A stretch of DNA of 64,000 nt from Bacteriovorax sp037444575 (GTDB lineage: Bacteria; Bdellovibrionota; Bacteriovoracia; Bacteriovoracales; Bacteriovoracaceae), in assembly GCA_037444575.1 (NCBI GenBank), contig JBBIME010000006.1:62001-126000 (forward strand), given 5' to 3'. The stretch's first letter is position 1. Every line of letters starts with the position of its first letter. Both the position numbers and the translations under genes were made by a program. Positions 25,715 to 33,688 of the stretch are shown in pieces. The notes below the pieces were generated by a model, which was given only the letters and a program-made list of their open reading frames with translations, was not told where the DNA came from and did not search any database.

Positions 25715-25753
25715 ATAGGTTGAATTCTCTTTGGTATAGAAATTGAATCCAGC

Positions 25754-28291
25754 ATGAGAATGGAGTCTACGTTTTGGCAAAAATCAATCACAATGCTTTT
25801 AAAAGAGATGGACTCAAGTCCAGAAGGACTCAGTAGTACTGAGGCGAGTGCACGCTTAGCTAAATTTGGCCCTAACGAAATCCAAGAAGAAAAACATATC
25901 GCTTTAATTCTTCAATTTTTATCCAAATTTAAAAACCCTTTAGTCATTATTCTTCTTACGGCAAGCGCACTCTCTGCCTTTACAGGCGATGCTGCGAGTT
26001 TTTATATCATCGCCATAATAATTCTCACAAGCATTACTCTGGATTTCGTGCAGGAATACCGAGCGGGTGTTGCAGTTGAACGACTTCGAAAATCAGTTGC
26101 AGTAAGTGTGAACGTATTGCGAGATAAGAAAAATGTTGAGATCCCACTCTCACTGCTAGTGCCGGGAGATATTGTGCTGCTCATTGCGGGTGATTTGATT
26201 CCTTGTGATGGAAGAATCCTTGAGGCAAAAGATTTTTTTGTCAACGAGGCCCTTTTGACAGGAGAGCCTTACCCAGTAGAAAAAGCTCCCGACGAACTTC
26301 CTGGAGTTAGTCAGATTCTCTCAGCAAAAAACAGCGTTCTTCTAGGAACATCCGTGATCAGTGGATCTGCAAAAGTTCTTATATGTAGAACTGGAAAAAA
26401 TACATCATTTGGTGAAATTGCCGAAACACTTACGACAAAAGGACCTCCAACCAATTTTGAGATAGGAATCAATCATTTTGGAACACTCATCATGCACTTG
26501 ACAGTGTTTCTCGTTTTATTTGTTATTCTCGTAAATACTTTATTTCATCGTCCGCTAACTGAATCATTTCTTTTTGCATTGGCGCTTGCAGTGGGACTCA
26601 CTCCTGAACTTCTTCCTATGATTGTCTCCGTCACTCTCTCTAGAGGAGCGATTCGCATGGCAAGAAGTAAAGTTATAGTTAAACGACTTTCATCAATTCA
26701 CAATCTCGGAAGCATGGATGTTTTTTGTACAGATAAAACAGGGACTTTAACGGAGGCAAAAATACATCTTGAGCGCCATGTGGATTCAAAGGGCAAGGAC
26801 AGTGAGCGCGTTTTAGAGTTTGCTTATCTCAACAGCTATTTTGAATCAGGAGTAAAAAGCCCTATTGATGTCGCCATTTTAGAGCACAAAGAGATTGATG
26901 TGGGACGCTGGAAAAAAATAGATGAGGTGCCTTTTGATTTTGAAAGGCGCAGAGTTTCTGTTTTACTTGATAGTGATAACGGTACTCACAGGCTTCTTAT
27001 CGTCAAAGGTGCTCCTGAAGATATTTTACGTCTCTCAACAAGCTATGACTCAAATGCTGAAACGGCTCCCGCCCCAATGAATAAGTCAGAGCTTCAAAAA
27101 ATTAATGACCTTTTTTCTTCTCTTGGAAAAGATGGATTTAGGGTTCTTGGAATCGCTTTTAAAGAAGTGCCACTAGATCACCCACATGCGGTTGTAAGCG
27201 ATGAAACAGAATTGATCTTTGCAGGCTTTGCCGCTTTTTTTGATCCCCCAAAGGAAAACGTCAAGCAAGTATTAGCGAAAATGGAGAGAGATCACGTCCA
27301 AGTTAAAATTATCACTGGAGACAATGAATTAGTCACCCAACATGTCTGCTCCGTACTTAATTTTCCAGTCAAAAAAATTTTAACTGGAGCTGAAATTGAG
27401 CATGTAGACGAACAGACTCTTACTGCAAGAGTTGAAGAGACTAATCTTTTTTGCAGAATGACTCCCATTCAAAAAAACAGAATTATTCTTGCGCTAAAAA
27501 GACGAGGACATGTAGTTGGATATCTTGGTGATGGTATTAACGATGCACCTTCGCTTCGTTCAGCTGACGTGGGTATTTCAGTCGAAAGCGCTGTCGATGT
27601 GGCGAAAGCATCTGCAGATATGATCATGCTCGAGCGCGACTTAGGAGTTCTTCATACTGGTATTTTAGAGGGACGTCGAACATACAGCAACATTATGAAA
27701 TACATTATGATGGGATCGAGTTCAAGTTTTGGTAATATGTCTAGCATGGCCTTAGCTTCGCTCTTTCTCCCCTTTCTTCCTATGCTGCCTGTACAGATTT
27801 TACTTAACAATCTTCTCTACGATGTTTCAGAACTGCCTATTCCTTTAGACCTGGTAGATAGCAAATACCTGAAACATCCAAGACATTGGAATATGAAATT
27901 CATAAGAAACTTTATGTTACTAATCGGCCCAATCAGTTCTGTTTTTGATTTCATCACTTTTTATGTAATGCTAAAGGTATTTCATGCCAATGAAGAACTT
28001 TTTCATACGGGCTGGTTCATTGAGTCTATGGCAACTCAGATATTGGTTATCTTTATCATTCGTACACGTGAGAATCCATTTAGAAGTCGTCCCAATCCAT
28101 GGCTTATTGTTTGTTCATTGCTCGTACTCGCGGTGGCCATACTCTTGCCTTACACAATACTTGGAGAGCGATTTGGATTTGTTGCACCTCCAGCTTTTTT
28201 CTTTGTGCTTTTGATAATGATGACATTTTTTTATCTTTTGACGGTTGAGGGGATGAAACAATTGTTTTATCGAAAGTTTGAAATCCAGTGA
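25754..28291 (+). CDS. mgtA: Magnesium-importing P-type ATPase (MgtA/MgtB-like)
   Basis: Inner-membrane P3B-type ATPase of 845 residues. Order: N-terminal cation-ATPase domain, actuator loop with LLTGEP (168-172), membrane motif GLTPELLPMIVS (281-292), phosphorylation site CTDKTGTLTEA with Asp327, KGAPE in the nucleotide domain, ITGDN, GDGINDAPSLRSADVGISV hinge, and a C-terminal membrane region with the MgtA-specific LPVQILLNNLLYDVSE and DLVDSKYLKHPRHW stretches. Imports Mg2+ down its gradient using ATP. No Mg2+-sensing leader of known type is visible. ATG 25754 or 25760 may be used; neither has a strong ribosome site. A clear terminator follows. Confidence 0.92.
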   Translation: MRMESTFWQKSITMLLKEMDSSPEGLSSTEASARLAKFGPNEIQEEKHIALILQFLSKFKNPLVIILLTASALSAFTGDAASFYIIAIIILTSITLDFVQEYRAGVAVERLRKSVAVSVNVLRDKKNVEIPLSLLVPGDIVLLIAGDLIPCDGRILEAKDFFVNEALLTGEPYPVEKAPDELPGVSQILSAKNSVLLGTSVISGSAKVLICRTGKNTSFGEIAETLTTKGPPTNFEIGINHFGTLIMHLTVFLVLFVILVNTLFHRPLTESFLFALALAVGLTPELLPMIVSVTLSRGAIRMARSKVIVKRLSSIHNLGSMDVFCTDKTGTLTEAKIHLERHVDSKGKDSERVLEFAYLNSYFESGVKSPIDVAILEHKEIDVGRWKKIDEVPFDFERRRVSVLLDSDNGTHRLLIVKGAPEDILRLSTSYDSNAETAPAPMNKSELQKINDLFSSLGKDGFRVLGIAFKEVPLDHPHAVVSDETELIFAGFAAFFDPPKENVKQVLAKMERDHVQVKIITGDNELVTQHVCSVLNFPVKKILTGAEIEHVDEQTLTARVEETNLFCRMTPIQKNRIILALKRRGHVVGYLGDGINDAPSLRSADVGISVESAVDVAKASADMIMLERDLGVLHTGILEGRRTYSNIMKYIMMGSSSSFGNMSSMALASLFLPFLPMLPVQILLNNLLYDVSELPIPLDLVDSKYLKHPRHWNMKFIRNFMLLIGPISSVFDFITFYVMLKVFHANEELFHTGWFIESMATQILVIFIIRTRENPFRSRPNPWLIVCSLLVLAVAILLPYTILGERFGFVAPPAFFFVLLIMMTFFYLLTVEGMKQLFYRKFEIQ

Positions 28292-28294
28292 AAT

Positions 28295-28335
28295 ACTGGG
28301 GAATACAACGTAGTACTTCCCCAGTTCTATTTTTC
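28295..28335 (+). terminator. Intrinsic terminator after mgtA
   Basis: ACTGGGGAA (28295-28303) pairs perfectly with TTCCCCAGT (28317-28325); the loop can also pair TAC with GTA. TCTATTTTTC follows. It lies between convergent genes and could slow polymerase from either side, but the T-tract favours the plus strand. Confidence 0.8.
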
Positions 28336-28342
28336 TAAAAAA

Positions 28343-28906
28343 TTAGTTACCTATTCCGATTAGAAGTGTTGAATCCTGCTCGCATACAAGCAAATCACCA
28401 TCAGCATTACAGTTCATATCACTAAAGATAAGAGAACTTGTGAGAGCACCCCCACCTAAAACGCGTAGTTTCTTTAATACACTTAATCCTGACTTCTTCA
28501 TACTATCTGCATATAGCACTTGCATTGTATTAGAATCAATTTTAATTCGTTTAATATTTCTTGCGAAAAGTGATCTCTTAATATCCGCTTGAACTTCTTT
28601 ATTTATCCTCTCTTTAGAATCCTCTACCTTTAGTAGGTTTTTTCCCTTCACTTCAAAAGTTAAAGGTGAAGAATTATCAGATTCATCAATATCCTGATAA
28701 TATAAATTCTTGACCTGAGTTCCACTGATGTAATCTAGGCTAGCACTACCTACAGCATTGTCAGAAATTTTTTCAAACCTTACTTTAGAAACTTTTTTAA
28801 GAGTAAGTGTTTCATGAGTTTTCATTGTAAAAGTAATTGATTCAGAAGCAAAAGAAGTCGTGACAAATGATAGGGAAAGAGCAACAAGTGCAAATGTTGT
28901 TTTCAT
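28343..28906 (-). CDS. Exported protein, function unknown
   Basis: 187 residues. The start at 28906 gives a clean signal peptide (MKTTFALVALSLSFVTTSFA) and has GGAG 8 bases upstream; a start at 28942 would put 12 odd residues before it and lie inside the promoter. The mature protein alternates short charged strands with a late Cys pair (FSDMNCNADGDLLVCEQD) near the C-terminus, a DxNxDGD element that could bind calcium. No family recognised. A good promoter lies immediately upstream. Confidence 0.65.
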   Translation of the reverse strand: MKTTFALVALSLSFVTTSFASESITFTMKTHETLTLKKVSKVRFEKISDNAVGSASLDYISGTQVKNLYYQDIDESDNSSPLTFEVKGKNLLKVEDSKERINKEVQADIKRSLFARNIKRIKIDSNTMQVLYADSMKKSGLSVLKKLRVLGGGALTSSLIFSDMNCNADGDLLVCEQDSTLLIGIGN

Positions 28907-28940
28907 TAATAATCTCCAGTATAGTTTTTTTGCCATGGCC

Positions 28941-28968
28941 ATAATAACGGCTCAAACTATTTTAACAA
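28941..28968 (-). promoter_or_regulatory. Promoter for the 28343-28906 gene
   Basis: Minus strand: TTGTTA (28968-28963), 16-base spacer, TATTAT (28946-28941). Directly downstream is the palindrome GGCCATGGC, which may act as an operator near the start site. Confidence 0.5.
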
Positions 28969-29074
28969 CCTACCCTGAATATATTACTTACTCTACTTTT
29001 TTCTAGTACTTACTTCAAAGTCTACTGGCGCCTTCCAAAAAATTAAGTTACTGTTGAAAGAAAAGGGAAACTCT

Positions 29075-30127
29075 ATGAATAAATTAATTTTTTGTTTTAT
29101 TACTCTATATAGCACTTTAAGTTTCGCTGACACAGATCATGCATTTCTAGATCCCAGATACACTCACCTCATTCATCCCATCGTTTCAAGCTCTGAAGAT
29201 AAGGGGATGGGAAAAAATGATGTTGCCTCTGTAATTGCCCAGCAATCAAGTGTAAAAGCTCAGGGGGCTCGAGGCACATGTTCAATTTTTTCATCAACCG
29301 CTTATTTGGAAAGCTTAATAAATAACAATCTTGATCTTTCTGAGGAATGGTTAGAATACACTGCACTTCGTATAAAAGGTGCAGAAGGTTCAGATGCTCC
29401 AACTAACTTTGATGCTATTAGAAATTACGGAATGCCAAGCGAGCAGTCTTACCCATATATTGCAGAAAACTGGTTGAAAGTTTTTAATCCATTGATTGAA
29501 ACTCGCTGTGGACACATCATAGATGCCAAACAAAAAAATACTTGTTTAATTGTTCACAACGATCCCGAACTACTTAATCAAAAGTATATTTACGACCGTG
29601 AATTTGCCAAAGCAAAAGAAGAAGCATTAATATTTCGTGATAAATATATTCATTTTGAAAATACTAGCTACTACCGCACTTCCACAAACGAAGTAAAAAA
29701 ACACCTCGATCTTGGATCTCCAGTTGTATTAGAAATGGATTTTTATTTTGGTGCTTGGAACCATGCTCTTGCAGACGAGTACGGCATTGGTCGTAATATG
29801 GATCACTGGTACAAAGGAATCGTTTTTATCCCCGAACCAAACAGCGTCGATTGGGCAGAATCAAACAAGCATATGTCTGGACACTCTATACTCGTTGTTG
29901 GATATGACAACAATCGAGTCATTACAAAAACGGTTAAGATGAGTGATGGGACAAGTAAAACCTTCTCTCATAAAGGTGTTTACTACTTTAAAAATAGTTG
30001 GGGCACTGATGGTTTCGGAAAAGATTTTGAAATCGATGGCGTTAAATATCCTGGATACGGAATGATTGTCCAAAAACACGCGAACGAACAAGGTGCATTT
30101 TTTAGTTTGCCCGCATTAACAAAATAA
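29075..30127 (+). CDS. Exported papain-like (family C1) cysteine protease
   Basis: 350 residues, signal peptide MNKLIFCFITLYSTLSFA. The four papain landmarks are in order: oxyanion Gln63 and nucleophile Cys69 in QGARGTCSIFSS, catalytic His270 in SGHSILVVGYD, and Asn307 in YFKNSWG. There is no obvious long inhibitory propeptide: only about 45 residues separate the signal peptide from the Gln. The insert between Cys and His is long (about 200 residues) with two extra cysteines. ATG 29075 has AAGGG 8 bases upstream; the TTG at 29054 lacks a site. Likely a secreted or periplasmic protease; substrate unknown. Convergent with the 737-residue exported protein. Confidence 0.85.
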   Translation: MNKLIFCFITLYSTLSFADTDHAFLDPRYTHLIHPIVSSSEDKGMGKNDVASVIAQQSSVKAQGARGTCSIFSSTAYLESLINNNLDLSEEWLEYTALRIKGAEGSDAPTNFDAIRNYGMPSEQSYPYIAENWLKVFNPLIETRCGHIIDAKQKNTCLIVHNDPELLNQKYIYDREFAKAKEEALIFRDKYIHFENTSYYRTSTNEVKKHLDLGSPVVLEMDFYFGAWNHALADEYGIGRNMDHWYKGIVFIPEPNSVDWAESNKHMSGHSILVVGYDNNRVITKTVKMSDGTSKTFSHKGVYYFKNSWGTDGFGKDFEIDGVKYPGYGMIVQKHANEQGAFFSLPALTK

Positions 30128-30141
30128 CTAAGCCTTTTTAT

Positions 30142-32355
30142 CTAATTGGCCACTTTATTTAAGATATTCTTCAATTGGTATAATCTAGTTGGGTCTATCT
30201 TTTCATCTTGTCTTTTAGCATCTGGAAGATTTTTTGGTACAACAACTGAAGCAGGTGCTCTACTCCCCTTCTTAACTAAACTCGCAAACTTCTTATCTCC
30301 AACCTTTCCTCTTACAATTTTAGTGTACACAGGTTTACCATTATCATCGATAAGAACTTTTCCATCTTTGATTGCTAGAGATAATTCTTTAATTAACCCA
30401 TTTTCTTCAATATAAATTGGCTCATTTCGGCCAATGGCTTCGTTTGCTTTTTCAGGAGTAAGCTCCTCTACTTTAGTGAGTACCAGTCCTGCTTTAGAAG
30501 CTTGTCCGCCTGCTGAATAGGCTGCACTTGCTTGAGATGATGATCTATCTATCCCTTGAGACTGCGCTACACTTCTACTGCCTTCTTTATTAAAGTCTGT
30601 TGGTTGCTCAGGAGTTTTATTGAAGCTACCATTGCTACCATTGCTATCATTTCCATAAATTGTATTTTTCTGATTTTGCTCATTACCTGCATTACTTGCA
30701 CTACTTGCAATAGAAGATTGATTATCGGTGTTACTTTCATAAGAAGATTTTGCTACTTTTGATTTGTCAGAATTATTTTTTAAATTTGATTTTAAAGAAT
30801 CCAGTTCTGCTTTTAATTTTGATAGTTCGACTTCAGCTAATTTTGATTCAGATGAGTAATTTGAACTTGTTTCATTTGCAGCAATCGGTGAAGATGGAAG
30901 ACTTGCTTTTGATTCACTTTGAACGTGAGCTCTTTGTGGAGCTTGCGTTGGTGCTTGAGCATTTGAAACTAAATTAGATGTAGTATTTTCCGGAATTAAC
31001 GGATTTGAATACTGTTGAGAAATTGGCTGAGAAGTTATAGGTACTTGATATTGATTTCTACTTGCGACTTGAGCACTAAAAGGTTGAGTTGCTTCTTGAG
31101 GCTTTGTCGTTTCATTTTTTGTTTCTGGTTTTGTCTCTGGATTTACATCTTTAGGATCCGCTTTCTTCTCAACCACCGCTAATGAATTAGGACTCACAAC
31201 TGTGATTAGTTTAGGTTTAGGATTAGGCACGTAACGAGTATCCGTTGGCGATGCAAGAATTCCCTGACCGTTCAATTTGCTTATTTGAGATGCTGTTTCA
31301 GCAGGAGTATCTAACGAAGTAATTTGATCAAAAGGCATATTTTTGCATCTTTCTGAGTCTAGCAATAATAAATAGCTTCTTTGTGAAAGCAAATTATTTA
31401 CATCGAAAATCTTTGCTCGCTCTTCATAAGTGCTATATTTTTCCAAGTCATCATTCATTTTTACTGACAAAAGGAATGACATTGGATCGATGAACACGTT
31501 TTGACCGTTAACAGATTTAAAACCATTATCTGAAATCCCCAGCGCAATTTCACAAATATTTTGAGTCGAGGGAATTGATTGGCAATAACTATCTGTTAGG
31601 GTCTTTTCAGCAATGTGTTTTCTAAAATCCTTAATTGGATTTGAGAAGAAAAAAGATTTAACTTTTTCATTTTCTCCAAAATTCTTTATTTCATTTTTTA
31701 TATTTAAACCACTTTCAGCACCTAAGAAAGGATCATTCTTGGCACATTCAGAAATTTTCTTTTCCAGATTTTCTGCTGTGGAATGACTAAGGCATACATC
31801 TAGCAGGGCGAACTCAATATTACGATCTACAGATTCATATTTTGATAAATTAATGTTTTCATCTTCTTGCTTTCCTAGGAAAGCATTAAAACCTTTATTA
31901 AAAGTTCGTTTATCGCAAATGAGATTTCCATCAGGGTCTTCTGTGTTTAAGTCATACATTTTTTTATTACGACAAGAATCAGGTATGTTTGCCCCTATTT
32001 TTTTTGCAAGATCAATTTGCTTTTTAAGCTTTGCCATTTTTTCGAAATTTTCACGAAGTGCTTTTTCTACATACGCAGAGGCAAGTATTGGCTTAACATC
32101 TGCTGATACTAATGTACGGCTATCATCAGGATATTCTTGTGTAATTAGATTTGAACATCTTATAGCTTTATCACAACTTTTTTCTGAATATCTTTTTTCA
32201 CCAGGAATAACTTCAAAGCATAATTGCTTTGTTAGCTGCTTCTCTAGTTCTCCCATATTTAAAACTTGTTTATTTTGGGCAGAAGTCTGCTTACATTCTT
32301 CTGCCCAAGAACTATTTCCAAGAAGAACAAAAAAGATTAGACAAATTTTTTTCAT
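30142..32355 (-). CDS. Large exported protein with low-complexity centre, function unknown
   Basis: 737 residues. Signal peptide MKKICLIFFVLLGNSSWA, then a Cys-containing helical N-terminal domain (about 20-370; ten or more cysteines, probable disulphides). A disordered Ser/Gln/Asn/Pro/Thr-rich region follows (about 385-650), containing a heptad stretch (SKLAEVELSKLKAELDSLKS) and small NGS/SN repeats encoded by repeated TGCTACCAT units on the plus strand. The compact C-terminal domain (about 655-737) has IGRNEPIYIEENGLIKEL. No catalytic motif. The translation start sits just after a strong nested hairpin that hides the AAGG ribosome site. Possibly a secreted matrix or effector-like protein; that is a guess. 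Confidence 0.65.
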   Translation of the reverse strand: MKKICLIFFVLLGNSSWAEECKQTSAQNKQVLNMGELEKQLTKQLCFEVIPGEKRYSEKSCDKAIRCSNLITQEYPDDSRTLVSADVKPILASAYVEKALRENFEKMAKLKKQIDLAKKIGANIPDSCRNKKMYDLNTEDPDGNLICDKRTFNKGFNAFLGKQEDENINLSKYESVDRNIEFALLDVCLSHSTAENLEKKISECAKNDPFLGAESGLNIKNEIKNFGENEKVKSFFFSNPIKDFRKHIAEKTLTDSYCQSIPSTQNICEIALGISDNGFKSVNGQNVFIDPMSFLLSVKMNDDLEKYSTYEERAKIFDVNNLLSQRSYLLLLDSERCKNMPFDQITSLDTPAETASQISKLNGQGILASPTDTRYVPNPKPKLITVVSPNSLAVVEKKADPKDVNPETKPETKNETTKPQEATQPFSAQVASRNQYQVPITSQPISQQYSNPLIPENTTSNLVSNAQAPTQAPQRAHVQSESKASLPSSPIAANETSSNYSSESKLAEVELSKLKAELDSLKSNLKNNSDKSKVAKSSYESNTDNQSSIASSASNAGNEQNQKNTIYGNDSNGSNGSFNKTPEQPTDFNKEGSRSVAQSQGIDRSSSQASAAYSAGGQASKAGLVLTKVEELTPEKANEAIGRNEPIYIEENGLIKELSLAIKDGKVLIDDNGKPVYTKIVRGKVGDKKFASLVKKGSRAPASVVVPKNLPDAKRQDEKIDPTRLYQLKNILNKVAN

Positions 32356-32356
32356 A

Positions 32357-32419
32357 AACAAACCTTATGTCCTATTTTATCGTCATTTTGATAAAATCGC
32401 TTAAACGATAAGGTTTGTT
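32357..32419 (-). promoter_or_regulatory. Two-tier hairpin leader sequestering the ribosome site
   Basis: AACAAACCTTAT (32357-32368) and ATAAGGTTTGTT (32408-32419) pair perfectly over 12 bases. Inside, ATTTTATC and GATAAAAT pair perfectly over 8 bases around an 8-base loop. On the transcribed minus strand the start-proximal outer arm contains the AAGG Shine-Dalgarno, and ATG follows one base after the stem. It is not followed by a T-run, so it is not a simple terminator. It could be an RNA switch or thermosensor, or a dyad operator. Confidence 0.65.
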
Positions 32420-32504
32420 ATTTAGTGGCCCCTAATTTCAATTAAATAGAATTATCTATTTAATGAAGATATGCCTCAGAAAGTTGTCAGTAATCTATAT
32501 GCAT

Positions 32505-33074
32505 TTACAAGCATTCTTTATCGTAATCGCGATGATAATTATCTACGATGAACGATTTAACCTGACTAACAGGAATGTACGCTTCTCCATTTTGGTCATC
32601 ATAAAGCTTAGCCGCCATTCCAACATCTCTTGCTGCTTTAATTTCTTTTGGGCTTTCGCCAACATAAACGGAGGGGCACGACTCTGCTTTGGTGATCGCC
32701 TTAAGAAACAACGTGGGCGCCGGTTTCATTTCAGCAGTTTTTAAAGGCAATATTACTTCGTCATAAACACTCCAATCAAAAGGTCGGTCTTCATCCCATC
32801 CATCTTGAATAACTTTTTTTAGAGTCATTAGTTTTTCATCATAATCCATTCCCCAATTCTCTGGAATGTTGGAGATAATACCGATCTTAAAGCCTTCGCG
32901 TTTAAGATCTTCCATGTATTCACGTGCTCCTTTCATATATTTTATATGTTTCATATCTTTTGTATTCACCACAGTATCTCCTAGATCAAAATACACCCAT
33001 GGTCTCTTATCTCCTGTATGCGCATTGAAACTAAATAAGCTTGCAAAAAAAAGTAGTTTAGAAAGTTTCTTCAT
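32505..33074 (-). CDS. Exported HAD-superfamily protein
   Basis: 189 residues with a signal peptide-like N-terminus (1-20). The HAD core is visible: motif I VYFDLGDTVV with nucleophile Asp30 but Gly32 where the acid/base Asp normally sits, motif II IGIISNIP (Ser/Asn), a Lys in KPAPTLFLKAI, and motif IV VGESPKEIKAARDVGM with Glu for the first Asp. The arrangement (small helical cap, VGES..E..AA..G) is that of the haloacid-dehalogenase/beta-phosphoglucomutase branch. With Gly at +2 it may bind but not turn over phosphate esters. AAGGAGG is an excellent ribosome site. Substrate unknown. Confidence 0.7.
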   Translation of the reverse strand: MKKLSKLLFFASLFSFNAHTGDKRPWVYFDLGDTVVNTKDMKHIKYMKGAREYMEDLKREGFKIGIISNIPENWGMDYDEKLMTLKKVIQDGWDEDRPFDWSVYDEVILPLKTAEMKPAPTLFLKAITKAESCPSVYVGESPKEIKAARDVGMAAKLYDDQNGEAYIPVSQVKSFIVDNYHRDYDKECL

Positions 33075-33196
33075 AAATCCTCCTTGTAAAGAAGAGCTCC
33101 TGCTATTTCTTTAATTAAATTATCGGACTGAATGAAAGGGATAAATCTGACTTAGATCAGATAAAAGAAATCCAGTGATCAGGATTTTGGCGTTAA

Positions 33197-33664
33197 TTAC
33201 TCTGTCTTAATTAATTTTCGATAAGACTTTTTTAATTGATATTCGTTCACTTCTTTATTCTTATCAATAACCAGATCGCACTCCATAGTTAGCTCAGTAA
33301 TGGCAGTTCGATCAGTACTTTGAAAATTAAAAATGAATGCATACCAATTCTGAAGATTGTCCCATTTAGGTTCTGTTGCATAAACAGGTTTACTAAAATC
33401 GAGTCCATACTCTTTATGTAGAAGCATCGCACACTCCATTAAAAGGTATTTGCGATATTCAATGATTGTCTGAATGCCACTGTAGTAGTCATTTTTTTGC
33501 TCAACAGAGGGAACGAAATCTTCCTGAACTCTGCTTTCTTTCAAAAGATTTTTTGATTCTTTTGCTAAATCCTTCTTGGACAAATCAATAAAGTTGCCGA
33601 CGGGGTGGACCTCTACAGAGCTACAACCTGAAATAAATATAAATAGTACAAATAATTTTTTCAT
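33197..33664 (-). CDS. Lipoprotein, function unknown
   Basis: 155 residues, lipobox FISGC at residues 10-14. A charged linker is followed by a soluble domain of about 100 residues with two cysteines (LLMECAML and TMECDLV) and several Trp/Tyr residues. Family not recognised. GAGGAAG before the ATG is the ribosome site. It lies 24 bases downstream of guaA on the same strand and may be read through from it. Confidence 0.65.
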   Translation of the reverse strand: MKKLFVLFIFISGCSSVEVHPVGNFIDLSKKDLAKESKNLLKESRVQEDFVPSVEQKNDYYSGIQTIIEYRKYLLMECAMLLHKEYGLDFSKPVYATEPKWDNLQNWYAFIFNFQSTDRTAITELTMECDLVIDKNKEVNEYQLKKSYRKLIKTE

Positions 33665-33688
33665 TTTATAATCTTCCTCTTTTTGTCT

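Noticed and set aside
31853..32404. 183-codon plus-strand frame
   Set aside because: Antisense to the signal peptide and Cys-rich domain of the 737-residue exported protein; runs through the hairpin leader and has no ribosome site.
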